A DNA stretch of 64,000 nt. Source: Gammaproteobacteria bacterium (lineage in GTDB: Bacteria > Pseudomonadota > Gammaproteobacteria > Thiohalomonadales > Thiohalomonadaceae). How positions within the stretch are numbered: the stretch's first letter is position 1; each line of letters begins with the position of its first letter. The DNA is taken from assembly GCA_026196575.1 (NCBI GenBank), contig JAPHSX010000057.1, positions 1-64,000 of the forward strand. Reading direction: 5' to 3'. The notes beneath the pieces were generated by a model, which was not told the DNA's origin, did not search any database, and saw only the letters and a program-made list of their open reading frames with translations. The position numbers were made by a program, and so were the translations under genes. Of this stretch, positions 29,091 to 38,169 are shown piece by piece.

Positions 29091-29242
29091 TTTACATGGA
29101 ATATTGGCCTATAGTGCCCCGCAGCTACAGATATTGTTTTAAGGCAGTTCCAGCAGTTCCTTTCGGTTACTTCTAGATTCACCTCCTCATTACCTGTATG
29201 CACAACCCTACTATTTGCTTCATTTTTAAAAGGTAACAGATC
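29091..29242 (+). promoter_or_regulatory. AT-rich promoter/5' leader of the cold-shock gene
   Basis: The stretch between the hairpin and the csp start is clearly AT-richer than its surroundings. It contains TTTACA (29091) and TATAGT (29110), though their spacing is short for a sigma-70 pair. About 125 nt of U-rich leader follow before AAAGGTAACAGATC-ATG. Long leaders of this kind give cspA-type mRNAs temperature-dependent structure. The exact start is not fixed by the sequence. Confidence 0.45.
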
Positions 29243-29446
29243 ATGGCTACAGGTACAGTTAAGTGGTTTAACGAGTCGAAAGGCTTTGGTTTCATCTCCC
29301 AGGACGATGGCGGCGCGGACGTGTTTGTACACTTCAGCACCATCCAGGGCTCGGGTTTCAAAACCCTGGCCGAAGGTCAGGCCGTTAGCTTCGACGTTGA
29401 GAATGGCCCCAAGGGTCCGCAGGCAAGCAACGTCGTTGCGAAGTAA
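29243..29446 (+). CDS. Cold-shock protein, CspA family
   Basis: A 67-residue single cold-shock domain that binds single-stranded RNA and DNA as a five-stranded barrel. RNP1 is KGFGFISQ (13-20) and RNP2 is VFVHFSTI. The length is standard. The ribosome site is AAAGGT. The gene is monocistronic, with a long AT-rich leader before it and a strong bidirectional terminator after it. Whether it is cold-induced or constitutive cannot be told. Confidence 0.95.
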   Translation: MATGTVKWFNESKGFGFISQDDGGADVFVHFSTIQGSGFKTLAEGQAVSFDVENGPKGPQASNVVAK

Positions 29447-29501
29447 CGCCACTGAGGAGCTGATGGCGTAGACGCTTCCCGGCGTCACACCATTACCCTC
29501 G

Positions 29502-29557
29502 AAAAAAACCGGGTCGGGGCTCTGCATTTGTGCAGGCAAGCCCCGGCCCGGTTTTTT
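29502..29557. terminator. Strong bidirectional terminator after the cold-shock gene
   Basis: A-run, then CCGGG-T-CGGGGCT-CTGCA, loop TTTG, TGCAG-GCA-AGCCCCG-G-CCCGG, then T-run. The stem is about 17 bp with small mismatches and is flanked by A7 on the left and T6 on the right, so it can work in both directions. Confidence 0.9.
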
Positions 29558-29617
29558 ATTTATTATCCAGGGCCGCGCCGTTCTCGGCGTTGCATCCATA
29601 CAGACAAGGATACGAAC

Positions 29618-29884
29618 ATGAAGACTCTGTTCATTGGCAATCTCCCCCCCGAAGCAACTGAAGAGGAGGTCCTAGAATTGTTTTCGCAGTATGGCGTCGT
29701 GCGCAAGATTGAACTCCCGCGAGATATCTTTAGCGGCCGCAATAAAGGTTTTGCCTTTATCGGTATGGAGGGGCACGAGGCACGCGCCGCGATGAGTGCG
29801 CTGGATGGCAAGCTGTACAAGGACAAGTTGCTCAAGGTGCGCGACGAGAAGCCCAAACCCAAGGGTCGTGGTGGTCGGCGCTAG
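29618..29884 (+). CDS. Small RRM-domain RNA-binding protein
   Basis: An 88-residue protein that is almost one RNA-recognition motif. RNP2 is LFIGNL (residues 4-9) and RNP1 is NKGFAFIGM (about 43-51), with the usual beta-alpha-beta-beta-alpha-beta spacing. A basic Gly/Arg/Lys tail ends it (KPKPKGRGGRR). The start at 29618 is preferred because the domain begins immediately and AAGGA lies upstream; a frame reaching further upstream runs through the terminator. Such proteins resemble cyanobacterial Rbp and are often cold- or stress-linked, which fits its place behind csp. Confidence 0.9.
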   Translation: MKTLFIGNLPPEATEEEVLELFSQYGVVRKIELPRDIFSGRNKGFAFIGMEGHEARAAMSALDGKLYKDKLLKVRDEKPKPKGRGGRR

Positions 29885-30042
29885 CCACCCGCCAGCGCGG
29901 GGCGCTTAACCCCGCCGCCGCCACGCTATGCGATACCATGCGGCCTGAGTGGCCGACACCGCGTCATCCCTATCCCGGTATCGTTACCGGGTGTGCACGC
30001 CATACTGTTTTTTTAGTTACCCATTTTTTTCCGGAATAGATT

Positions 30043-31644
<1,602 letters not shown>

Positions 31645-31666
31645 TCCTGTTCTATACGGTAAGTGA

Positions 31667-31693
31667 GGCGGGCCGACTGGCCCGCCATTTTTT
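31667..31693 (+). terminator. Rho-independent terminator of ybiT
   Basis: GGCGGGCC-GACT-GGCCCGCC, a perfect 8-bp stem, is followed by ATTTTTT. It starts 22 nt after the ybiT stop. Confidence 0.9.
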
Positions 31694-31714
31694 GTGTGGA
31701 ATTCCCCCGGTGCG

Positions 31715-32644
31715 CTAACGGTGCGCCGTTCGTCCCGTGGCGTTGAGGTAGCTGGGAACCACCTCCTCGATGCGGCGCGGCGTGATACCGAAGAGGGCTG
31801 GAAACTCGCCGTGGCAGACGTTGTCGCGTTGCAGTGAGCGATAGTTGTCACGGGAGAAGGGCTTGCCTGGCACCCACTCCAGCAGATTTGCCTGCAGCCG
31901 GGCGGCCCAGTCGGGCAGCGGCACTACCCGACGGCGCAGGCCAAGCTCTCGGGCGGTGTATTCGACCAGCTGTTGCAGGGTGTAGCTCTGCGGCCCGCAC
32001 AACTCGTAGTGCTGATGGTAGGTGAGCGGATTGTCGATGGCGCGGGCAAAACACTCGGCCACATCCCCCACATAGACCGGGGCGAAGCGGCTCTGGGCGC
32101 AGGCCAGCGGAAAGAGGAACGGGGTGAGCCGCAGCAGCCGGGCAAAGCGGTTGAGGAAGGAGTCGCCGGGGCCGAAGATCACCGAAGGGCGAAAACTGGT
32201 CACCTGCAGGTCATCGCAGCTGTGCATCAGCTCCTCCGCCTCGGCCTTGCTCTGCTGGTAGAGGCTGGCACCCTCGTCGAGGCTGGCCCCCAGGGCGCTC
32301 ATGTGCAACACGCGCTGAATGGTATTGGCGCGGCAGGCGGCGATCACCCCTTGCGCCAGCCCCACATGGGCGCGGCGAAACCCCTCGCCGTGATGGCCGC
32401 GCTCATTCAGGATACCGACCAGGTTGATCACCACGTCGCAGCCGGCGAGCGCCTGCCGTAGCGCCTCCCCCTCCTCCATCTGGCACTCGACCAGCTCCAG
32501 CTCGGGTTGCTGCGACAGCCACGGATACGCCCGGGCACCGCGGCTCACCACCCTTACCCGCTGCCCCTGCGCCAGGAGCGTGGTACTGAGCCGCTGGCCG
32601 ACAAAGCCGCTGCCGCCGAGGATCGCGATGTGATGCTGTGCCAT
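31715..32644 (-). CDS. NAD(P)-binding NDUFA9-like atypical short-chain dehydrogenase
   Basis: A 309-residue Rossmann protein of the complex-I NDUFA9 family. The nucleotide loop is ILGGSGFVGQRL (8-19). DVVINLVGIL and YQQSKAEAEELM (the YxxxK pattern) follow, then FRPSVIFGPGDSFLNRFARLL, which is typical of the family. Bacterial members are stand-alone enzymes or quinone-related factors of unsettled role. GGGAGGG precedes the ATG. It is convergent with ybiT and lies 81 bp downstream of the RND pump genes. Confidence 0.85.
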   Translation of the reverse strand: MAQHHIAILGGSGFVGQRLSTTLLAQGQRVRVVSRGARAYPWLSQQPELELVECQMEEGEALRQALAGCDVVINLVGILNERGHHGEGFRRAHVGLAQGVIAACRANTIQRVLHMSALGASLDEGASLYQQSKAEAEELMHSCDDLQVTSFRPSVIFGPGDSFLNRFARLLRLTPFLFPLACAQSRFAPVYVGDVAECFARAIDNPLTYHQHYELCGPQSYTLQQLVEYTARELGLRRRVVPLPDWAARLQANLLEWVPGKPFSRDNYRSLQRDNVCHGEFPALFGITPRRIEEVVPSYLNATGRTAHR

Positions 32645-32725
32645 GAGCTGCCCTCCCTGTTTGCTGACAGGTTAAAGCAATAGGCTGCCCGGCTGCCATT
32701 TGCAAGGCGACGATCTGGCATGGCG

Positions 32726-35700
32726 CTATGTTTTATCGTCCCCCACCGGCGCCGCCTGCCCGCCGCGCTCCAGCCATTTGAAGAAGAGCGGTACGAACAG
32801 TGGCGCGATAAAGGTTGCCGCCAGCATGCCGCCAAGTACCCCGCTGCCCATCGATTGGCGCGCCGCCGCCCCCGCGCCGCTGGAGAAGGCGAGCGGGGCG
32901 ACGCCGAACATAAAGGCCAGCGAGGTCATGATGATGGGGCGAAAGCGCAGTCGCGCCGCCTCAATCGCCGCCTCGCTGGCGCTCATCCCCGCGGCCATCT
33001 TCTGCGCCGCAAATTCGACGATCAGGATGGCGTTTTTCGCCGCCAGCCCGAGCAGTACCACCAGCCCGATCTGGAAGTAGATGTCGTTGGGCATGCCGCG
33101 GGAGAAGACCAACGCCAGCGCCCCCGCCATGGCGAACGGTACCGAGAGGATCACCGCCAGCGGCAGCGACCACTTTTCGTACTGCGCGGCGAGGATCAGA
33201 AAGACCATCACCACCCCGAACAGCAGTGCCGGCACCGAGGAGCCCGCATTACGCAACTGCTGGAATGCCTCGCCCGACCAGGCCAGCTGGTATCCGGCAG
33301 GCAGCACACCGGCGGCCACCTCCTCGACGATGCGAATGGCATCGCCCGAGCTGACCCCCGGCACCGAGGCCCCCATCAGCTTGGCGGAGACGAAGCCGTT
33401 GAAGCGCTCCAGCTGCTCCGGGCCGATCACATCCTTGAGCGTAATCACCGCCGCCAGCGGGATCATCTTGCCGCTGCTGCTACGCACATAGACCTTGCCG
33501 ATATCGGCAGGCTGCATGCGATAGTCGGGCTCGGCCTGCAGCTGCACCCGGTAGGCACGCCCGGTCATGTTGAAGTCGTTGACGTAGAGCGCCCCCATGG
33601 TGCTCTGCAGCGTCTCGTAGATGCTGCCGAGCGGGATGCCGAGTGATATCGCCTTGGCCTCGTCCACCTCGACGAAGAGCTGCGGTGAGGTGGGGCGGAA
33701 GAAGGTGCTGACACGGGTAAACTCCTTGTGCTCGGTCAGCGCGGCAATCAGCTTCTGGGTCACCTCGTGCAGCTTCAGCGGGTCACCGTCGGCACGGTTC
33801 TGCACATAGACCTCAAAGCCGCCGGCGGCACCGAGCCCGCGAATAGGCGGCGGGTTGAAGGTCAGCGCCATGCCGTCACTCAGCCCCATCCCCATCCCCA
33901 TGAACTGGCCGGCCAACGCCTCGGCACCGACGCTGCGCTCCTCCCACGGTTTGAAGGTGGTGAAGACAGTACCGCCGTTGGGTTTGTTGCTGCCGCCGAT
34001 AATATCGCGCCCGCTGATGACAAAGACATGGTTGGTGGCCGGGTTACTGGCAAACATCTGGCTCAGCTGCGCGCCGCTGGCGCTGGTGCGTTGCAGCGAG
34101 GCGTTGTCCGGCAGCATCAGGGCGGAGATCACCACCCCCTGGTCCTCTGAGGGGACGAAGCCGCCGGGCACCAGACGAAAGAGCACCACCAGCAGGGCGA
34201 TCACCGCCAGCAACACCGCGCCGCCGAGATAACCGCGGCGCACAATCCCCCGCACCGCACCGGTATAGCCGCGGGTGAAGGCGGCGAAGCCACGGTTGAA
34301 GGGGCGGAATAAATGCGGCTCCCCGTCCCCCGGCTTGAGGATGAGGGCACAGAGCGCCGGAGTGAGGGTGAGGGCGACAACGCCGGAGATCACCACCGCC
34401 ACCGCCACCGTGGCGGCGAACTGCTGGTAGAGGACACCGGCGATACCGCCGAGGAAGGCGACCGGCACGAACACCGCACAGAGCACCAGCACGATGGCGA
34501 CCACCGCGCCCGATACCTCATGCATCGCCGCCACCGCCGCCTGGTAGGGCGACATCTTCTGCTCCGCCATATGCCGTTCGACGTTTTCCAGCACGATGAT
34601 CGCATCGTCCACCACGATACCGATGGCCAGCACCATGGCAAAGAGGGTGAGGGTGTTGATGGAGAAGCCGAACAGCCACAGCCCGGCGAAGGTGCCGATG
34701 AGGGAGACCGGCACCGCCACCATCGGGATGAGGGTGGCGCGCCAGCTCTGCAGAAAGAGGAAGACCACGGCCACCACCAGCAGGGCGGCCTCCATCAGCG
34801 TCGTCACCACCGCATCGATGGAGGCGGCGACGAAGCGCGTGGTGTCGTAGGGGATCATGTAGTCGACCCCGCTGGGGAAGCGCCCCTTCAGCTCTTCGAG
34901 TTTGGCGCGGGTGCGCTCGGCGGTATCCAGGGCATTGGCACCGCTCTGCAGGAAGATGCCCAGCGCCACCGTGGGTTTGCCGTCGGCGGTGGCGCTCTGG
35001 TCATAGCTGTAGGCCGCCAGCTCCACCCGTGCCACGTCCTTCAGGCGCAGCACCCCCTCGGCACCGCCGGCGCGGATAATGATGTCGCCAAACTCCTCGG
35101 GGGTCAGCAGCCGCCCCCTGGCGGTGACGGTGTAAACCAGTTGCTGCCCTGCCGGTGCCGGCTCCTCGCCGATCTTGCCGGCGGCATTCTGCGCATTCTG
35201 GCTGCGTACCGCGGCGGCGATGTCGCTGGTGGTCACCCCCAGCTGCGCCATGCGGTCGGGCTTGAGCCAGATGCGCATCGAGTAGTCCTGGGCGCCGAAG
35301 ATCATCACATCACCGACCCCGGAGAGGCGCTTCAACTCATCGACCACGTTGAGACTGGAGTAGTTGGAGATAAAGAGGCGGTCCTGGCTGCCGTCGGGCG
35401 AGAAGAGGGCGGCCACCATCAGGATATCGGTGTTGCGCTTCATCACCACCACGCCGTTGCGCCGCACCTCTTCGGGCAGGCGCGCCTCGGCGCTCTTCAC
35501 CCGGTTGTTCACATCCTGCGTCGCCTTGTCCACATCGGTGCCGACCTCAAAGGTGGCGGTGATGGTGATGGCGCCGCTGGAGGCGGAGGTGGAGCTGAAA
35601 TAGGAGAGCCCCTCCACGCCGTTCAGCTGCTCCTCGATGGGGGCGGCGACGGTGCGTGCCAGGGTCTCGGCCGAGGCGCCCGGATAGTTGGCCGAGATCA

Positions 35701-35833
35701 TCACCGTGGGCGGGGCGATCTGCGGGTACTGGGCAATGGGCAGTGACTGCGCGGCCACCAGCCCGGCGATCACGATGACGATCGAGATCACCGAGGAGAA
35801 GATGGGACGCGAGATGAAAAATTTCGAGGTCAT
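32726..35833 (-). CDS. RND multidrug efflux permease, HAE-1 (AcrB/MexB-like)
   Basis: A 1035-residue trimeric inner-membrane antiporter of the AcrB type. The N-terminal MTSKFFISRPIFSSVISIVIVIAGLVA is close to AcrB-like pumps. The proton-relay Asp pair is in AIGIVVDDAIIVLENVERHM (about 400), and the later lysine helix is in LLGLAAKNAILIVEFA. FGFSINTLTLFAMVLA also fits. It starts 14 nt downstream of the adaptor stop, so the pair is an operon. A TetR gene is divergent from the adaptor. No outer-membrane channel gene is present. Confidence 0.94.
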   Translation of the reverse strand: MTSKFFISRPIFSSVISIVIVIAGLVAAQSLPIAQYPQIAPPTVMISANYPGASAETLARTVAAPIEEQLNGVEGLSYFSSTSASSGAITITATFEVGTDVDKATQDVNNRVKSAEARLPEEVRRNGVVVMKRNTDILMVAALFSPDGSQDRLFISNYSSLNVVDELKRLSGVGDVMIFGAQDYSMRIWLKPDRMAQLGVTTSDIAAAVRSQNAQNAAGKIGEEPAPAGQQLVYTVTARGRLLTPEEFGDIIIRAGGAEGVLRLKDVARVELAAYSYDQSATADGKPTVALGIFLQSGANALDTAERTRAKLEELKGRFPSGVDYMIPYDTTRFVAASIDAVVTTLMEAALLVVAVVFLFLQSWRATLIPMVAVPVSLIGTFAGLWLFGFSINTLTLFAMVLAIGIVVDDAIIVLENVERHMAEQKMSPYQAAVAAMHEVSGAVVAIVLVLCAVFVPVAFLGGIAGVLYQQFAATVAVAVVISGVVALTLTPALCALILKPGDGEPHLFRPFNRGFAAFTRGYTGAVRGIVRRGYLGGAVLLAVIALLVVLFRLVPGGFVPSEDQGVVISALMLPDNASLQRTSASGAQLSQMFASNPATNHVFVISGRDIIGGSNKPNGGTVFTTFKPWEERSVGAEALAGQFMGMGMGLSDGMALTFNPPPIRGLGAAGGFEVYVQNRADGDPLKLHEVTQKLIAALTEHKEFTRVSTFFRPTSPQLFVEVDEAKAISLGIPLGSIYETLQSTMGALYVNDFNMTGRAYRVQLQAEPDYRMQPADIGKVYVRSSSGKMIPLAAVITLKDVIGPEQLERFNGFVSAKLMGASVPGVSSGDAIRIVEEVAAGVLPAGYQLAWSGEAFQQLRNAGSSVPALLFGVVMVFLILAAQYEKWSLPLAVILSVPFAMAGALALVFSRGMPNDIYFQIGLVVLLGLAAKNAILIVEFAAQKMAAGMSASEAAIEAARLRFRPIIMTSLAFMFGVAPLAFSSGAGAAARQSMGSGVLGGMLAATFIAPLFVPLFFKWLERGGQAAPVGDDKT

Positions 35834-35847
35834 GATGGCGGCCCCTC

Positions 35848-37008
35848 TCAGTGGCTGGCGCTGGGGGCCGGTGGCTCACCCGCCCCCTTGGGGGCGACCA
35901 CCATGCCGGGGCGCAGCTTGATCAGGTTGTCGATGATCACCTGATCGCCCGCCTTCAGGCCGGAGGTGATGACCCACTCCTTGCCGTGCCACTCGGCGGT
36001 CTCGACCGGACGCGGCGTGACCTTGTTCCCCTCGCCCAGCACCATCACCGAGCGCCCCTTGTCGGACTGCAACACCGCGCTCTGCGGCACCAGAAAGAGC
36101 CCCGTCCGCTCCGCCAGCAGCAGGCGTACCCGCACAAACTGCCCCGGCACCAGCTGCCGCGTCTCGTTGGGGAAGCGGGCGCGCAGCTCGCGGGTACCGA
36201 GCAGCGGGGTGACAGTGGCGGCGATATAGTCGATCTCGCCACGCGCCGGATAGGTCGAGCCATCGGCGAGCAGCAGCTCCACGCCATGGATCGCGGCGGC
36301 CTCCAGGCGCCCCTGCGGCAGGGCTGCCAGCTCGCTCGGGGCGAGGGCGAAGCGCACCCGGATCGGGTCGGACTGGATGATCGAGGTCAGCAGCTGGGGA
36401 TCCCCCTGCGAGAGCAGACTCCCCTCGGCGAGCAGGGCACGCCCGGCGACCCCGGCAATGGGGGCGGTGACGGTGGTCCAGGAGAGGTTGAGCTCGGCCT
36501 GGCTCAGCGCCGCCTCGGCGACCGCCTGGGCCGAGATGGCGTTGTCGTAGTCGCGGCGGCTCGCCACCTTCTGCACCAGCAGCTCCTTCAGCCGCTTCAC
36601 CTCGCTGGCCGCCAGCGCCGCCTGGGCCCTGGCCGCGGCCAGGGCGATCTCATGGGTGGTGCGATCGATCTGGAAGAGTGGCTGCCCCGCCTGCACCACC
36701 TCCCCTTCGCGATAGAGCTGTTGCAGCAGGATCCCCCCCACCCGGCCACGCACCTCGGCCTCGCGCAGCCCCTCGGTCTCGGCCACCGCCTCGATGGTTG
36801 CCGGCAGGCTCTGCGGCGCCATCGCCAGTACCGTCACCGTCATCGGGGGACGTGCCTGGGCAGCGTTGGCAGCGGGCTTGCCCCCCTCCGAACAGCCAGC
36901 CACTCCCAGCAGCAGGCCCAACAACAGTCCCGGCAACAGGCCCGGCAGTGGAACGGCAAGCAGGGGCAGCGGATGGGCAGGGTGGCCCGGCAGTGGTGAG
37001 CGTGACAT
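35848..37008 (-). CDS. RND adaptor lipoprotein (AcrA/MexA-like)
   Basis: A 386-residue adaptor. The signal peptide ends in the lipobox GVAG-C39, so the mature protein is a lipoprotein of the inner-membrane outer face. Lipoyl halves are VRGRVGGILLQQLYREGEVV and WTTVTAPIAGVAGRALLAEG. The helical hairpin lies between (about 105-165), and the barrel domain has GTRELRARFPN and LVPGQFVRVRL. It leads the operon with the permease 32726-35833 and faces the TetR gene across 115 bp that contain a palindromic operator. Confidence 0.92.
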   Translation of the reverse strand: MSRSPLPGHPAHPLPLLAVPLPGLLPGLLLGLLLGVAGCSEGGKPAANAAQARPPMTVTVLAMAPQSLPATIEAVAETEGLREAEVRGRVGGILLQQLYREGEVVQAGQPLFQIDRTTHEIALAAARAQAALAASEVKRLKELLVQKVASRRDYDNAISAQAVAEAALSQAELNLSWTTVTAPIAGVAGRALLAEGSLLSQGDPQLLTSIIQSDPIRVRFALAPSELAALPQGRLEAAAIHGVELLLADGSTYPARGEIDYIAATVTPLLGTRELRARFPNETRQLVPGQFVRVRLLLAERTGLFLVPQSAVLQSDKGRSVMVLGEGNKVTPRPVETAEWHGKEWVITSGLKAGDQVIIDNLIKLRPGMVVAPKGAGEPPAPSASH

Positions 37009-37038
37009 GAAGGGACTCCGTTGGCAGGGGTGGCGGGT

Positions 37039-37064
37039 TTATACATTCAGACGTGTATGTATAA
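37039..37064. promoter_or_regulatory. Candidate TetR operator in the divergent pump/regulator promoter
   Basis: TTATACAT-N10-ATGTATAA is a perfect inverted repeat, close in look to the E. coli AcrR site (TACATACAT type). Its right arm contains TATAAT (37060-37065), a -10 for the TetR gene, with TTTATA 16 nt upstream. The left arm read backwards gives TATAAA, a possible -10 for the pump. One site could therefore control both directions. Confidence 0.75.
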
Positions 37065-37123
37065 TAGCGCAGCGGTTCGCGGGACAAAAGCGGTCAAACA
37101 GAAATCTTCAGGTGTGAGGGGCG

Positions 37124-37759
37124 ATGGCCAGAAAGAGCAAGAAGGAGGCAGAGCAGACGCGCCAGCAGATCATCGAGGCGGCGCGCACGGTGTTCCAGCG
37201 CCATGGCGTGGCGCAATCGACCCTGGAGCAGGTGGCGAACGTCGCCGGGCTGAGCCGCGGCGCCGTCTACTGGCACTTTCGCAACAAGAGCGAGCTGTTT
37301 CACGCGATGCGGGCCGATGTGCTCGAACCGATGATCGGCCGGGTTGATGCCGTGCTGTTTGATGAGGGGTATGCCGATCCGCTCGATGCCATCGAGGCCG
37401 CGCTGCGGGAGCTGTTCCTCGTGCTCGACGAGTCGGCGACCCTGCGCCAGGTGCTGGAAATCATGGTGCTGCGCTGTGAACAGGTCGATGAGCTGGTCGC
37501 GCTGCAGGCGGAGGTGGAGCGCCCCGGCGATGCCTTTCTACAGAAGGTGGAGCGGGTCTACCACCGCGCCGCGCTACACGGCTCGCTCGCTGCCGGGCTG
37601 CAACCGGCGGCGCTGGCGCTCGATACCTGGATCTTCGTCAGCGGCCTGCTGCACAAGCTGATCGCGCGGGGCTTCGATGCCTACCTTAGTGGAGAGGTCG
37701 GCGGCATGATCGAGCTCCACATGCGGCTGCGGCGCCGGGTGAATCTATCCGGCTGTTAA
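37124..37759 (+). CDS. TetR-family repressor (AcrR/TtgR-like)
   Basis: A 211-residue regulator. The DNA-binding domain occupies residues 8-58, with TLEQVANVAGLSRGAVYWHFRNKSELF as the helix-turn-helix. The C-terminal ligand domain matches the TetR_C_2 (AcrR) type (DPLDAIEAALRELFLVL, ATLRQVLEIMVLRCEQVDEL). GAGGGG precedes the ATG. It is divergent from the RND pump and probably represses both pump and itself, with release by pump substrates. It is convergent with nirD, 13 nt between stops. Confidence 0.92.
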   Translation: MARKSKKEAEQTRQQIIEAARTVFQRHGVAQSTLEQVANVAGLSRGAVYWHFRNKSELFHAMRADVLEPMIGRVDAVLFDEGYADPLDAIEAALRELFLVLDESATLRQVLEIMVLRCEQVDELVALQAEVERPGDAFLQKVERVYHRAALHGSLAAGLQPAALALDTWIFVSGLLHKLIARGFDAYLSGEVGGMIELHMRLRRRVNLSGC

Positions 37760-37772
37760 CCGGCGGCCAGGC

Positions 37773-38087
37773 TCACCCCACGCCGCCCAGCAGCACACGC
37801 CCCTGCTCCAGCTTTACCTCGTAGCGGCGCGTGCACCCCTTGTCGGGGGCGACCGCCTCGCCACTCTCCAGATCGATGTTCCAGTTGTGCAGCGGGCAGG
37901 CAACGCGCTCGCCATGCACCAGCCCCTCGGAGAGCGGCCCGCCCTTGTGCGGGCAGGCGTTGCGCAGGGCGAAGAGGCGATCGTCCGCGGTGCGAAAGAT
38001 GGCGATCTCCTCACCGCCGGTTTTGACCACGCGCGAACCGAGGCGCGGGATGTCGTCAAGGTTTCCAACTTCAAGCCACTGTGACAT
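37773..38087 (-). CDS. nirD: Nitrite reductase (NADH) small subunit NirD
   Basis: A 104-residue Rieske protein. The [2Fe-2S] ligands are C45-P-H47 and C64-P-L-H67. It pairs with NirB to reduce nitrite to ammonium in the cytoplasm. GAGGAGAAG lies ahead of the ATG. It is the last gene of the nrtA-nrtB-nrtD-nirB-nirD run, 82 nt after nirB. That spacer carries a CTTGGCG direct repeat (about 38127-38160). All ligands are present. Confidence 0.93.
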   Translation of the reverse strand: MSQWLEVGNLDDIPRLGSRVVKTGGEEIAIFRTADDRLFALRNACPHKGGPLSEGLVHGERVACPLHNWNIDLESGEAVAPDKGCTRRYEVKLEQGRVLLGGVG

Positions 38088-38169
38088 GGGACTTCTCCTC
38101 TATAGTGTTAGCTACCAGGCTGTTTAGCCTTGGCGTCTTTACCCTTGGCGCCTTGGCGCGAAAACGGAA

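Noticed and set aside
34313-35746. Plus-strand open frame of 477 codons opposite the second RND permease
   Set aside because: His/Asp/Gly-rich shadow of a clear gene.
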